Below are positions 21,535 through 33,552 of a stretch of DNA of 64,000 nucleotides, in pieces. A program made the translations under genes and the position numbers. Source of the stretch: Budorcas taxicolor (taxonomy: Eukaryota > Chordata > Mammalia > Artiodactyla > Bovidae). The first letter of the stretch is position 1. Each line of letters begins with the position of its first letter. Under the pieces are notes generated by a model that did not search any database, had not been told where the DNA came from, and worked only from the letters and a program-made list of their open reading frames with translations. The stretch lies in contig NC_068915.1 in the NCBI RefSeq assembly GCF_023091745.1, positions 54,122,001-54,186,000 on the forward strand. Reading direction: 5' to 3'.

Positions 21535-22936
21535 CTGCATTAAGCATATACCAAAGAAATAGATGTTTTGAATGTTTATAATACATTAATAAGACAAAAT
21601 ACAGGCATTTATTATTAAATAAATTCAAGATAAACTGAATTTGACATATTTAAATTCCTGTTTAATAATATTCTCCTTAACTACTGAGCTCTATTGTGCA
21701 GGTTTATGTTAAAAAAAAAAATCTTTTTGGTGATAAACTCCTTTTGATTTGTATTTTGAGTAGATCATTTGAAATCCCCATTCATTGTGGACAATTCTTC
21801 ATTCTGAAGGACTCTCTTGAGCATTGTGTGTGACCTGGCCTCTGCCTACAAATTTCCCAGGAGCATTTCTCTAATTATTATGACAATAAAAATGCTATCT
21901 GCTTATTTCTACATCTCCCCCTGGTGGGCATAAGTGTTGTAGTCCTAATCCCTGGATCCTGTGAATAATACATTAGGTTATATAACAAAGGGGAATTACA
22001 GGTGGACCTGAAATTAAGTATGCTAATCAATTTGCCAAATTAATCACAAGGGTATTAAGTAGAGAGGCAGACAGAAGAGGATACCAGTATAATGCAATGT
22101 GAGGACTCAACCCACCATTGCTGGCTTTGAAGATGCAACAATATATCAATATATTAGAGTGCAGTAAATGGAGTATATGATTAGGATATAAACTCCATAT
22201 CAGTACCTAGTCTATATCTACACAGCTCACACATTTTATCATATTCATGTATTAGCACAAGTGAATTATCTAGATATATCTAAATATGGAAATCAGTTAC
22301 ATATGTTTTATAAAATTAGATTTTCTGCCTCCTTTAAAATAAAAATATTTAGGTATTACCCTTTCTTTTTCCTTTTTTTAAGTGCTTTTGTCAAAACATT
22401 TGAGATCAAATATAAACATCATTGCCAGTGAGACTTCTGTGTTCTAATATTGTACAGAGGTGACTCTAGCAGAAATGAACAATGATATTTCAGGAAGCTT
22501 GGTTCTTCTCTACACATATGTTCTTTAATAATTGTTACTGACATTTTACAATTAACTGCTGACAAAATTATTAAGCCAAATAGGTGAAACGTCAATTTGG
22601 GTAAAATCATGATGTTTAATTTTGCCCAAATATAAGACAAAAACCTTTATTTTAGAGATTAATACTTGGTTTACACTATACTTTTCAAGAGCCTCATAAT
22701 TCCTTTCTAAGGTTTTGGCTTACCAGTTTAATTGAATTGAAATATTTAACTCACACATTTTTCCTGTTATTTATTTCTTGTAAGATTAATACAATTTTTG
22801 AATTGATTCTAAGTTGTGAATTGTGTTGTTTTGATTAATTTAGTAGCACTTCTTATGGTTGAATGAAGGAGATTGTCAAATTTAGAAATGGAGTCTCAAA
22901 GAATTGGTCATTATTTGAATAATAATATTCTTTTAA
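21535..22936. other. Mostly unique sequence; possible hAT-Charlie fragment
   Basis: At about 21785-21935 the order gagcattgtgtgtgacctgg, ctctgcctacaaatttccca and ccccctggtgggcataag faintly matches MER5/MER20-like hAT elements. The rest, including 22419-22640, shows no coding or repeat identity. Confidence 0.4.
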
Positions 22937-23222
22937 TATTAATTTTTATTGGAGTATAGTTACTTTACAATATTGTGTTAGTTTCTACTGCACAGAGAAA
23001 TGAATCAGTCATACATAAACTTATATTCTTTCCATTTTGGATTTTCTTCCCATTCATGTCACCACAGAGCATCAAGTAGAATTCCCTGTGTTATAAAGTA
23101 TGATCCCATTAGTTATCTATTTTATACATAGTATCAATAAGCATTTGTGTCAGTCTTAGTTTCCCAAATCCTCTGGTTCCCTTTCTCTCTTGGTATCCAT
23201 ATATCTGTTCTCTACATCTGTG
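22937..23222 (-). mobile_element. L1 3' UTR fragment, artiodactyl type
   Basis: Antisense blocks ttttattggagtatagttac, aatattgtgttagtttctac, tagaattccctgtgttataa and tcagtcttagtttcccaaat follow the 3' UTR of an artiodactyl L1 in order. Non-coding. Confidence 0.75.
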
Positions 23223-23248
23223 AATAAAGATAATATTATTAAAGGAAT

Positions 23249-23570
23249 GAAAAGTGAAAAGTGAAAGTCACTCATTCTTATCTGACTCTTTGCAACCCCA
23301 TGGGTTATACAGTTCATGGAATTCTCCAGGCCTAAATACTGGAGTGGGTAGCCAGTTCCCTTCACCAGGGGATCTCCCAACCCAGGAATCTAACCTAGGT
23401 CTCCCACATTGCAGGCAGATTCTTTACCAGCTTAGCCACCAAGAAAGTCCAAGTATACTGGACCATGTAGCCTATCTATTCAATGGATCTTCCCGACCCA
23501 GGAATCTAATCAGGGTCTCCTGCACTGCAGGCAGATTCTTTACCACTGAGCCACTGGGGAAGCCCTGGAT
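23249..23570 (-). mobile_element. Composite Bov-tA SINE
   Basis: Two antisense tRNA-like heads lie one after the other (gcaggcagattctttaccag near 23412 and gcaggcagattctttaccac near 23528), each with a following gatct(t/c)cc-aaccca block, so this is a dimeric form like the one at 15143-15456. A likely TSD aaggaat is at 23242-23248 and 23573-23579. Confidence 0.9.
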
Positions 23571-23579
23571 TTAAGGAAT

Positions 23580-25204
23580 AGACCTTCATAGAAGTAAAGT
23601 GGAAACATATGCAGAAGACAAATGAAACCTGGGTGCATCCATTTTTTTTTCTTCTATTGCCTCACAGCAAACTATCACCAAGAATAAAGGCCAAGACAAA
23701 GAAAATAAGGAGAATGGTATTCATTTTTTGAATAATTTGTAATTCAGGGGCGAAAATGCAAATTTGTGGCCAGTTAGCTCTGCCAAACCTTGGGGAAGTG
23801 ACACAGCTTCTGGATCCAGTTAAATTCTTGGAAGTTCAACAAGCAATACATTAGCAAATAGAAGAGAGAGAAAAGCTCTTACTGCCCCAAACTCAACCTG
23901 GTCAAAGAGTGGTAGAAATGATGCCATTAGTGTGTTAGGAACATGAGCTACACAATTCCATTCCTGACTTAACTTTCTTTCACAAATTATTTCTTAATTT
24001 CCCTCACCCATGATGGAAGTGATAGAAATTAAAAAAAAAAAAACATTGTTCATTTTTAAATTAACCGAGTTATTTCATTTAAAGAACATCGCAAGATAGA
24101 TTGCACAATAAACATCCCAGAGAGAAATATGATAGGGAATTCCCTGTTGATCCATTTCCACTTCAGGAGGGGAGGGTATAGTTCAATCCCTGGTTGTTGA
24201 AATAAGATCCATTGAGAAAAAAAAAGAAAGAAGTAATGAAAAAATTGATAGGATTAATAGCTAAAAGTTACATTGAAATATATTTGAATGATTTGAGTAT
24301 AAATGAACATTTGTGCAGTTTACTATAATCTCAACTGATATCAGAAAGGAATTATGTTAAAGAATTCAACATTCATTCATTTAGGGCAGCTAAGACTAGA
24401 TGTTACATTAGGATAAGATTATGTGACATATCACAATTAAATTATTTTACTTATTTTTGACAGTTAATGCATTTATATAACTCAAGGAATACTATATATT
24501 TATTGTTCTGTACTATATATTCTTTACTTAATTCAATTTAGATGTACATATACGTAATATATACATTTTTAAACACACACACTTGGACATATACACACCC
24601 AAGAACATGCACACAAATGCTTTTTGCATTAATGGCTGAATAATAATCCACTGAATGAACATATCTAAATTTAATAAGCAAGCCCTTTATATATCTATAT
24701 ATTTAGACATTTAAAATGTTTCCAACATTTAGTTAGCCAATAAAATCAATGCATATATGTATACTTCCAGATATGAAAGTTGTTTATTACTAGAATCATC
24801 TTCAGTCCAGTGTACTTTCAATCTTTTTAACTATGTTCATCTCATAGAAAAACACTACATAATAACTCTAACTTGCATTTTTTTATAATGAGTTTTAATA
24901 TCTCTTCATGTTTTTATGAAAGTTTCACTTATTATTCATGCTAGTCATGTTCATATAATTTAAATTTATTTTTTCTTTACTTATTGAACAACTGCTAAGT
25001 ATAAGTCTTCTTGTAGGTGTTAAAGATAAATAAAAACTAAATAAAACAGATAAAAACTCCTGAACTTATGGAATTACATTTTTCTATTGCATTTTTGGTA
25101 TTAATTTTTCAGACTTGTGGTATATTTATTATGTTACACTTTTCTCAGTTTGTCATCACTTTATGTATACTGATAATCACCAAAGTGTGGATACAATGAG
25201 ATAA
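23580..25204. other. Unique AT-rich sequence with minor old repeats
   Basis: Besides the SINE at 24134-24237, weak traces are seen: about 24620-24730 (gctgaataataatccactga) suggests an old antisense L1, and about 24985-25075 (ttgaacaactgctaagtata, ctcctgaacttatggaatta) suggests an L2/L3-class repeat. A-rich runs lie at about 24031-24042. No gene seen. Confidence 0.45.
24134..24237 (+). mobile_element. CHR-2-like tRNA-derived SINE
   Basis: ggaattccctgttgatccat, the B-box region tagttcaatccctggttg, gaaataagatcc and an A-rich aaaaaaaaagaaag tail match, with decay, the CHR-2 SINE of cetaceans, hippos and ruminants. It is older than the Bov-tA copies. About 20 bases of the middle are altered. Confidence 0.7.
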
Positions 25205-25420
25205 AATATGTTATTTGCAATAACAAGCAAGATAATATCTGGTAATAAAACTAACAAGAAGAGGTGTAAAGCCTACAAACATTTTAAAATTCTACCGAAG
25301 GAGAAAAATATAGACTTAAACATAGACACACTATGATCTGAGAGATGGATAGTTTTCTCTGAGTTATTCTATAAATTGAACAAAATCCCAATGAAATAAA
25401 ATTTTATTTATTTTTAAATA
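25205..25420 (+). mobile_element. Old L1 ORF2 fragment
   Basis: ggtaataaaactaacaagaa, aggtgtaaagcctacaaaca and attgaacaaaatcccaatga follow L1 ORF2 order. Strongly diverged and non-coding. An A/T palindromic stretch follows at 25393-25438. Confidence 0.6.
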
Positions 25421-25441
25421 AAAATAAAATTTTTATTTACC

Positions 25442-25466
25442 CTATGGTAAGTAAAATTTACCATAG
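25442..25466. repeat. Small perfect hairpin
   Basis: Nine-base arms ctatggtaa (25442-25450) and ttaccatag (25458-25466) flank a 7-base loop. Next to it 25393-25438 forms an A/T-rich near-palindrome. No function is evident. Confidence 0.8.
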
Positions 25467-25604
25467 TGATTCTGGTAAGTATACGGGCAGATCCAAACAT
25501 TCCTATTAGATATTTAGAACACAAGAATAAACAAAACAATCAGAAAAAATGGCAGAAAACCAACCCTGCAATATATATCTTCATTTAATTTAATAGCAGT
25601 ATGG

Positions 25605-26180
25605 ACTGAATGTTTTTGTACTTCCCAAATTCATATTTTGAACTCAATACCCTTAAATGATAACATTCAGTGGTAGGCGTTTAGAAGCTGTTTAGGTTGT
25701 GAGGGCAAAATCTCTCATGAGTGGGACTGAAACTGAGAGTGAAGTTGCTCCATCATGTCTGACTCTTTGCAACCCCATGGACTGTAGCTTACCAGGCTCC
25801 TCTATCCATGGGATTGCCCAGGCAAGAGTACTGGCGTGGATTGCCATTCCCTTCTCCAGGGGATCTTCCCAACCCACGGACCAAACCCAGGTCTCCCGAA
25901 CTGCAGGCAGATGCTTTACCATCTGAGCCACCAGGGAAGCCCAATTTATTGAGTGGGATTACTGCACTTATAAAAGGAGCTTCAGAGAGATACCCAGCCT
26001 CTTCCATTACATGAGGAAACAGCATGGAGGTGCTAACTAAGAACAAGGAACAGGGCCTCATAAGACTGTGTCATACTGGGACATTGATCTTGGATTTCTC
26101 AGATTCATCAATGTGAGAAATAAATTTCTCTTGTTTATAAGCTACTCAGTCTTTGGATATAGCAGTCCAAACAGCCTGAA
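25605..26180 (+). mobile_element. MaLR-type (MLT1/MST-like) LTR split by a SINE
   Basis: The LTR reads aaattcatattttgaactca, ggttgtgagggcaaaatctc | ggattactgcacttataaaa, then tgagaaataaatttctcttg, tataagctactcagtctttg and agcagtccaaacagcctg at its 3' end. These blocks are diagnostic of old ERVL-MaLR LTRs. The aataaa-type polyadenylation site is at about 26118-26124. A SINE with a 9-bp TSD interrupts it at 25727-25949. No internal region is present. Confidence 0.8.
25727..25949 (-). mobile_element. Bov-tA SINE with 9-bp TSD
   Basis: Complete antisense SINE: gaagttgctccatcatgtct to gagccaccagggaagccc. The duplication tgagtggga is perfect at 25718-25726 and 25950-25958, and removing the insert rejoins the LTR. 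Confidence 0.95.
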
Positions 26181-26454
26181 AAAGTCTGGTGACAGTTGAA
26201 ACTATATGAGTGCTAATGGACGACTGTGGACTAGTGTAAACACAACCAGGTAGTAAGTCAGTAGCTCTAATTACACACTATGTGCCAGACATGGTATCTT
26301 TGCTAGAGATCAGTATGATTACAGATACCTGGTATGTAGCCACTGATTTTGTCAATGCTTCCTTTTCTCCTTCAGTCAAAAAAAGTGGATGGGAAATTAT
26401 TTGCATTTACAAGCCAAGGAAAAAGACAGACATTTAAAGTTTTGCTATAGGTTC

Positions 26455-26757
26455 TTCAGCCCTAAAGGAAACCAAAGCTGAATATTCATTGAAAGGACTG
26501 ATGCTGAAACTGAAACTCCAATACTTTGTCCATGTGATATGAAGAGCCAACTCATCAGAAAAAACCCTGATGCTGGGAAAGGTTGAGGGCAGGCGGAGAA
26601 GGGAGCAACAGAGGATGAAGTGGTTGGATGACATCGTTGACTCAATGTACATGAGCTTGAGCAAACTCTGGGAGATAGTAAAGGACAGGGGAGCCTGGTG
26701 TGCTGGGTCACAGAGTCAGACACAAACTGAGCAACTGGACAGCAACAACAACAACAA
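26455..26757 (+). mobile_element. BovB LINE 3' end, older (CAA)n-tail type
   Basis: Starts near tgaatattcattgaaaggac, passes ctgatgctgggaaaggttga and ends ctggacagcaacaacaacaa, so the tail is (caa)n instead of (actga)n. Also differs from the younger copies at several shared positions. Followed by a TA microsatellite. Confidence 0.9.
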
Positions 26758-26791
26758 CAAACTCTTGATCCTCTCTTCCTTTTAATATATC

Positions 26792-26792
<1 letters not shown>

Positions 26793-26822
<30 letters not shown>
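26793..26822. repeat. (TA)n microsatellite
   Basis: About 15 uninterrupted TA units, flanked by further imperfect AT repeats to about 26845. It separates two plus-strand BovB copies. Confidence 0.95.
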
Positions 26823-26828
<6 letters not shown>

Positions 26829-26861
26829 TGTATAATATGTATATTAAAATTAAAACAATAT

Positions 26862-27545
26862 TTTAAAAAGGCTTGAAACTAAATATTAAAAAAACTAAGA
26901 TCATAGCATCAGGCCCCATTACTTCATGGCAAATAGAAGGGAAAAAAGATGGAAGTCATTTCAGATTTCCTTCTCTTGGGCTCTAAAATCACTGTGGATG
27001 GTGACTGCAGAAGATGACTGCTTCTTCGAAGAAAAGTTATGACAAACCTAGACAGTGTGTCGAAAAGCAGAGACATTGCTCTGCTTACAAAGGTCTGTAT
27101 AGTCAAGGTTATGGTCTTTCCAGTGGTCATGTACAGGTGTGAGAGCTGGTCCATGAAGAAGGCAGATCGCCAAAGAATTGATCCCTTCGAACTGTAGTGC
27201 TGGAGAAGACTCCTGAAAGTCCCATGGACAGCAAGAAGATCAAGCCAGTTAATCTTAAGAAAAATCAACCCTGAATACTGGCTGGAAGGCCTGATGCTGA
27301 AGCTCTAGTATTTTGGTTATCTAATTCAAACAGCCAACTCATTGGAAAAGTCCTTGATGCTGGCAAAGACTGAGAGCAGAAGAAGAGGGTATCAGAGGTT
27401 GAGATGGCTGGATAGGATCACTGATGCAATTGATATGAACTTGGGCAAACTTTGGGAGATGGTGAGGGACAGGAAAGTCTGGCATGCTGTAGTCATGTGG
27501 TTGCAGAGATGGACATGACTGGGCAACTAAACAACAGCAACGCAA
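26862..27545 (+). mobile_element. BovB LINE 3' part, older (CAA)-tail type
   Basis: Begins within the codons after YADD (aaactaaatattaaaaaaac region) and runs through gtggtcatgtacaggtgtga, ggagaagactcctgaaagtc and gatgctggcaaagactgaga to actaaacaacagcaac. Highly diverged with many stops. The upstream neighbour at 26455-26757 is a separate copy because its sequence overlaps the same 3' region. Confidence 0.9.
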
Positions 27546-27592
27546 ATATACACATATGCATACACATAAGCACACACATACACACACATCTT
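27546..27592. repeat. CA-rich microsatellite grown from a BovB tail
   Basis: Imperfect tacacatatgcatacacata and acacacatacacacacatc repeats directly after the BovB tail. Confidence 0.85.
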
Positions 27593-27734
27593 CCTGGCTC
27601 TATTCCTCTGGTTGAACCTCAAATGATACAATCAATAAATTAACATGAGAAATGGTTCCAATATATAGGGCTTCTTGCACAATGTTATTAGGAAACTTAA
27701 TTAGTTCTCTAAGATTGATCACACGACTGTTTTC

Positions 27735-28256
27735 CACTCAGAGTACAAGTCCTTACAGTGACCTACAATGCCTTACATGATCTGATCCCCCACTATCTCT
27801 CTCACTTCCCCTCCTACCACTCTTCCTTATGTTAAGTCATCCCCAGTTTTATGGATCTCCTTCATCTTCTTCAAATATAACATGGACCCCTGGCTCAGAG
27901 ATTTTACTTTTGATATTTCCTTATCTCTGGAGCACAGTTCTCCCAGATATCAATCCTTATGGCTCTCTCTCTCCCATCCTTCAAGTGAAAGCTCAAATGT
28001 TATCTATCTGGGAGACCTTCCATGACCACTTGTATAAAAGAGCAACTCTGCCATCATTCATTTTTCTCTTTAGCATTCATCTCTGTTTTTTCAAGTGATA
28101 TGTTCATTTGCTCATTTTTTTTTTTTGTTGGTCTAACTAGAATGAAGATTGCATGAAAATGTGAACATTATTGTTTGTTTTATCTCTAGTAACTACAGCA
28201 GCATTCATTATGTAATAAATATTAAATAGGTATTTTATTCAATAAATGAATGAGTG
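27735..28256 (+). mobile_element. L2 LINE 3' end
   Basis: Ordered L2 landmarks: ttacagtgacctacaatgcc, ttacatgatctgatccccca, cttcaagtgaaagctcaaat, ggagaccttccatgaccact, ctagaatgaagattgcatga and the final aataaatgaatgagtgattg. The plus frame 27829-28098 (89 codons) is part of the decayed L2 ORF2 C-terminus. It predates the split of placental mammals. Confidence 0.88.
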
Positions 28257-28744
28257 ATTGAATAACAGTATGCATCACAATTATAAATAAGAACATTTTT
28301 TTGAGGCTACAGTTTTGCCTCTATGACTTTGATTTAAAATACAGTCAGAGAATTTACCTACAAGTTTAAAATTTTTAATAGTAAAAATAAAAGGACAACA
28401 CTAAGTACTCACCAAAGAAGTAATGTGTGTCTGGTCTACCTATAATGCAATTTAAATGATTGTTTAATGATGTAGGAACATTTTCTTGCTATTTGGTCAG
28501 TGAAGAAAGCAATGCATATTAAAGTGTGTAAGGGTCTTAACACTGTGAAAGTGAGAAATTTCCTTTTTTATTTTGTAAAGCTCTATATTGGTTAACCTGA
28601 TTTTTATTACACTCTCATACTGCTTTTACGACTAAATTATTCATGTAGATTTACTTAAAACACATGTACAGCAAACACACAAATCTCTAAATCTATTGGT
28701 ATAACATGAATGCTGATAACAGTAGTGCCAAAGATAATTATGAG
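28257..28744. other. Unique AT-rich sequence
   Basis: No repeat or coding signal recognised. Confidence 0.5.
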
Positions 28745-28862
28745 ATGAGCTCCCTGAGAACAGAACAATGTGTATTCCCTGCTCTACTTCAGTACCTAAA
28801 ACTACAGCACTTTGCCTCAGATTAGATGTTTAATAAATATTTGTTGATTGCATTATTGAAAT
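28745..28862 (+). mobile_element. L2 LINE 3' tail fragment
   Basis: ccctgagaacagaacaatgt, tacttcagtacctaaaacta and gtttaataaatatttgttga match the end of L2 (caataaatatttgttgaatga type). Very short, old copy. Confidence 0.78.
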
Positions 28863-28938
28863 ATCAGCCTCACATATTATATAATATCACAAAAAATTTA
28901 TTCTCATATTTATACTTTGCTCTTACTTTCATTCTTAT

Positions 28939-28939
28939 C

Positions 28940-28969
<30 letters not shown>
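28939..28969. repeat. (AC)n microsatellite
   Basis: Uninterrupted run of about 15 AC units, so probably variable in length between individuals. Confidence 0.95.
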
Positions 28970-28972
<3 letters not shown>

Positions 28973-31900
28973 CACAGTCACAATGAACAGTTATTCTGCT
29001 CTCTAGATAAAAAATTTTCTAGCTTGTGGAGGAGTCCCAAGAGATAAAATGCAATGACTACAAATACAGCAAAGTTCCCAGGGGAACTTTTGACTCAATT
29101 TTCTGAGAGTGGCAGAGAAAAAAGAACAGAGGTCTGTCAAGTTCCAGAAAAGAACCATCCCAGCCAGTCCCTGGAGAAATGCTGGGAGAATGGGCATTAC
29201 TTTTGCAGCTTTTGAAGACCTCCTTTCCCAATCTACTACAGCTGGCACTGCTCATTTAACTGCACGGTGACCTGCTTTGAAGGAAGAAATGCAGGGAACG
29301 TGAATGCCAGCTTGAAGTTCCTAGACATAGGGTTCATATGGACCCGATCAAAAAGGAAAGACATCATTTCAGGTTTGAGGGACTACTGCTGAGCTACTGA
29401 GACTAGAGTCCAAAAGAACAGTGGATTTAAACAGCACAAGTTATACTTTTATTCTGCCATCTTTGCAGAGGGATTCATTTTGGAACTGTTCAACAGATTT
29501 CACATCTTATAGCTTCTTACAGTATTTTACAAGCAGATTTAATGCTTCTTTGAGGGCCCCAGAATCTTGCATATCCAGATACACAGTCATTCTGATGAAG
29601 TAAAATGATGCATTTACATAATGTCAAATAATGAAAGAATTATAGAAATTTCTTAAAGTGTATTAAAACCATATAAGAACCTTTTAATAAATCAAATACA
29701 TAGTATTACTATGTTTTCTATTTTATTATTAAGAACTATTGATCATCTAATATTTAACAAAATTAATAACTCCTCTGAGTAATTAAATAAGTCAATGACT
29801 AAGAGTTCTAAAATTTAGTATGCTTTGTATGAAAAGTTAAAAAGATGCGTATGCCTGAAATTAAAATTCAAGGCATTATATGTCTGATGAAACATATTTT
29901 ACAAATCTAAGTATTTTAAAGAATTTTATTGGTTATTCAATATTTTGAAAGAACATGAACTATTTCAGTATTAATAACTAAATTATTAGCAAGATTATAT
30001 TGCTATTTTTATATAATCCAAGATGATGTTATACAAAAAATCAAATTGTACAAAAATTGTTTTAAATTTTATATCATACATATTTTATCTATTAAATTAC
30101 TAAATTATCTCCAAGTAAAACTTTTTTATTGCAAGAAATGTTATTAGTAAAATTGTTTCATTTGTTAGTATGATATCTTTTTGAATTATTTTTCCTACCA
30201 TTTTGTGCCATTCCCACGTCATCTCCGTGATTACCACAAGATCATTCTTTTCTGTTAGTAATAAAGTATATGAATTTGAATAAGCTTAAGGTAATATGAA
30301 TAATCAGAGCTATAGCATTTCTTCTAATGAGACTAATTTTCTCACATCTTGAATTATAATCCCATTTGTGAACATTCAAATTCCTAATTTTATACTCACA
30401 TTCAATTGATATTAAAGCAATATATAAGTTTGAATAGATTTCTTAGCAGTTTACAACCTTCTAATATCAATAAGGTCATTTTGTAAAGTTATTAATATTT
30501 CAAATTAGAAAATAAATCAAGAAATTAATTTCAGTTAGTATTTGTACACAAAATCTACCACTATTTTCTACAAATTTATTCTAAAATTGAGAAAGTAGGA
30601 AGCTTATTGAAATATCTGACATTTGGTTTATGGTCATAGATGACAACCTAAACCTCTGTATTTCTCCATTCATACTTTTTAAATACTGAATTAACCCAAA
30701 TTTTAAAATATTAAAATTCAGTGGTAAAGTTAGTCATAAATTAGTTTTCACACACTTTCCATTCCCTCAAAAAATATATTGCTATTCCTGAAATCCACCA
30801 CTTACAGGCAAAATGTAGGTGAGATTGAGTGTATATCTGTGAGAATGAAACAGAACAAAGTGATTTATTAGTGGTGATATTGTGATTAGTATTTTGAAAT
30901 TTTATTGCCATTTGGCAGTTACATTTGTGCTGAAGTCATATTCTCCAGGTAAATAAAGATCTATGCCTTAAGGCTGTGCCTCTCTGCTCTGATGGCTTCC
31001 TAAAATTTCTCATTTTTTAACGGGCCCTTTATCATTAATGCCAGCATACCAAACCAGGATCTGAGTCTCATGAGACTTGGAGACATCTCACACTCATTCT
31101 ACAATAATCTTTCACAGTGAGACCATACGGATTGCATGCATTAAATAAGACAATTTAAACCAATGCTTGTTAAAATGAGTTAAAGGTACTGGTTGAAGTC
31201 CTTGGATAAGAGGCTGCCTCAAAAAAAAAAAAAAAAGTGTAGTAAAAAGGAAAATGACTAGCTTATGTTTACTGTCAAGATGGTAAGGTAGCATTGTTCC
31301 TCCTTTCTTGCCAGAAATCTATCTTCAGACAGAAAATAACTAACTCTGAGAAATCGGCAGGGGAACTGAGAGCAGACATTAACCTTTGTGGATGTAGCCT
31401 GAGTTAGAAGGTGGCAATGGTAGTGTATTGAAGGAAACATGAATTCTGTTCATGTTCTAATTGCCATGTGACTACCACTGCCTGCCTTTTACAGAGAAGG
31501 CAGAAGGAAGCAGATTACAGATTTCAGTGGAATTTAGGATCTTAAAACAGCCCTAACAGAATGAGAAACTGATGAAAATATGTTTGACTGGCAACTTGGC
31601 AATGATTAGTGAAAACTAGTCCAACTCCACCGTGCCAAATTACTAAGGTAGGTAGATGACAAACTGGAAAGAAAGCCACTATCGGGGGCTAACTTTTAAG
31701 AGTTTACAGATGATACATCCCTCTGGCTGTGACAGAGTAACACAGACAAAACTTATCCCTCACCCTTTCTCCTTAAACCAAAATAAATAAACTGGAGAAA
31801 ATATATGAGTATACAAGCAACTGGTTTCCAGACATTTCAAAATGAGAAAGTGATCCCTGAAAGAAAAGAAACAAACAAGGTGAGTCCTACAATTGCACCA

Positions 31901-32221
31901 GCTTATGTCCTATGGACTCCCTATGGAGAGAGTTTCTAGGAAGTGCTGGGAGGTGAAACTAAAAGAACCCAGAAGACTACACTGAGGAGATAAATTTGCA
32001 GGAGGCCTAAGCAGCTAGAGTTTCTGGGAGAGTCCAAGAGAGAACAGAGCTGAAAAGAGAAAGGGCTCTGGACACCTGCAGAAGGCTCCCTTCAAGTCTT
32101 TAACTGAGTACTTATTTTATGGAATTCTTTTAACAATTATCAAGGTCAGAGAAAGAAACAAGAGAAAGGATCAGTGAAACAATAACTAGAGTTCACTCAA
32201 AGCCTGGAGTAAATTGTGTTT
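28970..32221. other. Long stretch without identified genes or young repeats
   Basis: 29000-29420 is more G+C rich and complex than its surroundings, but its frames (81 and 65 codons, minus strand) show no known domain. 29600-30780 is very AT-rich. A runs of about 17 bases lie at 31221-31237. 31260-32217, just before the old L1 at 32455, has a retroposon-like feel (gcaggggaactgagagcaga, agaatgagaaactgatgaaa), but I cannot assign it. No splice-site-bounded exon candidate was convincing. Confidence 0.5.
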
Positions 32222-32436
32222 CCACTGTGTGCTAAGTCGCTTCAGCTGTGTTAGACTCTTTGCACACCTATGGACTTGTAGCCCACCAGGTTCCTCTGTC
32301 CATGGGATTCTCCAGGCAAGAATACTGAAGTGGAGTGGGTTGCCATACCCACCTCCAGGGAATCTTAGTCACTATCTCTTCCATCTGTTGCATTTCAGGT
32401 GAGTTCTTTACCACTAGAGCCATCTGGGAAGCCAGT
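32222..32436 (-). mobile_element. Bov-tA SINE
   Basis: Antisense body gtgctaagtcgcttcagctg, ccatgggattctccaggcaa, then a diverged head ending agagccatctgggaagcc. Mid-region altered at about 32368-32400. Confidence 0.9.
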
Positions 32437-32454
32437 AGCCAGAGTCAAAAGACA

Positions 32455-33018
32455 CCCAAGAAAAATAAAAAATAAGTGCCCACAAGAAGACTTATACTCA
32501 AGTATTTATGGCAGCTTTTTCACCCCCCCTCTATATAGCCCCAAACAGGAAAGAACCCAATAACTACCCATGGATGAATAGAAAAAAACTGTGATGCATA
32601 CATAAAGCCGCATACTACAGAACCATAAAAGTGAACAAAGTATTGATATACAATATAACATGGTTAAAACTTAAAGGTATGATCCTGAGTGAAAGAAGCC
32701 AGACCAGAGTGCATACTCTGTGATTCCACTAAAATAAACTTCCAGTAAATGCAAACTAATCTACACTTACAGAAAATAATCATTGGTTGTCTGAAGCATG
32801 AGTTTTGAAAATGAGAAGACTTACGAAAGCTCATTAGGAAACAGATGGTGGACGGTGATGGAATTTTTCCTTATCCTAGTTTTATAGATATGTTTAGTTG
32901 AATATATGCATTAATATTCACTAATGCTAGTATTTATTTTAAATGTATACAGTTTATTTTACATTATTTGTTTCTTCTTTTTACAGTTTCATTAGTTATA
33001 CCAAACTTATACCTCAAA
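32455..33018 (+). mobile_element. Old L1 (L1M/HAL1-like) 3' end
   Basis: Ordered blocks: actcaagtatttatggcagc, ccatggatgaatagaaaaaa, gtgaaagaagccagaccaga, ctctgtgattccactaaaat, tggtggacggtgatggaatt and gtatacagtttattttac. These are the L1 ORF2 end and 3' UTR. All frames are broken. Confidence 0.82.
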
Positions 33019-33019
33019 C

Positions 33020-33206
33020 GGGGCTTCCCTGGTGGCTCAGACAGTAAAGGATCCACTTGCAATGCAGGAGACCAGGGTTCGATCCCTGGGGTGGAAGGAT
33101 ACCCTGGAGAAGGGAATGGCTGCCCACTCCAGTATTCTTGCCTGAAGAATCCCCTGAACAGAGGAGATTGGTAGGCTACAGTTCATGGGGTTGCAAAAAG
33201 TCTATA
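33020..33206 (+). mobile_element. Bov-tA SINE with intact Pol III boxes
   Basis: gggcttccctggtggctcag (tRNA-like 5' end with the A box) and ggttcgatcc (B box, 33076-33085) are close to consensus. The body ends gggttgcaaaaagtc without a clear tail. Among the better-preserved heads in the window. Confidence 0.94.
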
Positions 33207-33552
33207 AAATACAATAGATGCAATGGAGAAAGGCTATATTTTCTTTTGCATCTACCTGTAAACAGCTGGTAAAATGGTTATTATTTTATTAGTACAGTAG
33301 TTGCTGCCACACTGATAATATTTACTTATCAATTTTTATTTGCAGATGTATTACAATGTATCTTTCTTTTATGAGAGTCTAGAATCAATTAGTACAACAA
33401 GCACCATTACTGACAAGATAGAAAATATAAGATTTAACCTGCTAGTAATGAGATTTCACAAGCATATTTAATTCACAAACATGAATTTCAGAAAAAAGAA
33501 TATTTCTTTCTAATGGTTTTATGAAAAATTATTTTTTCTAAGTAGCTTCTTT
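33207..33552. other. Unique AT-rich sequence
   Basis: Nothing recognised in these about 345 bases. Confidence 0.5.

Noticed and set aside
27829..28098. 89-codon plus-strand frame as a gene
   Set aside because: It coincides with the decayed 3' end of an L2 LINE, and flanking L2 landmarks continue on both sides.
28939..28969. CRISPR-like or phased repeat array
   Set aside because: It is a plain dinucleotide microsatellite without spacers. The other AC and TA tracts (26793, 37953, 62757) are the same. The genome is mammalian.
29003..29255. Two minus-strand frames of 81 and 65 codons as exons
   Set aside because: No domain, no convincing splice sites, and two overlapping frames with equal claim; better treated as non-coding until conservation is tested.
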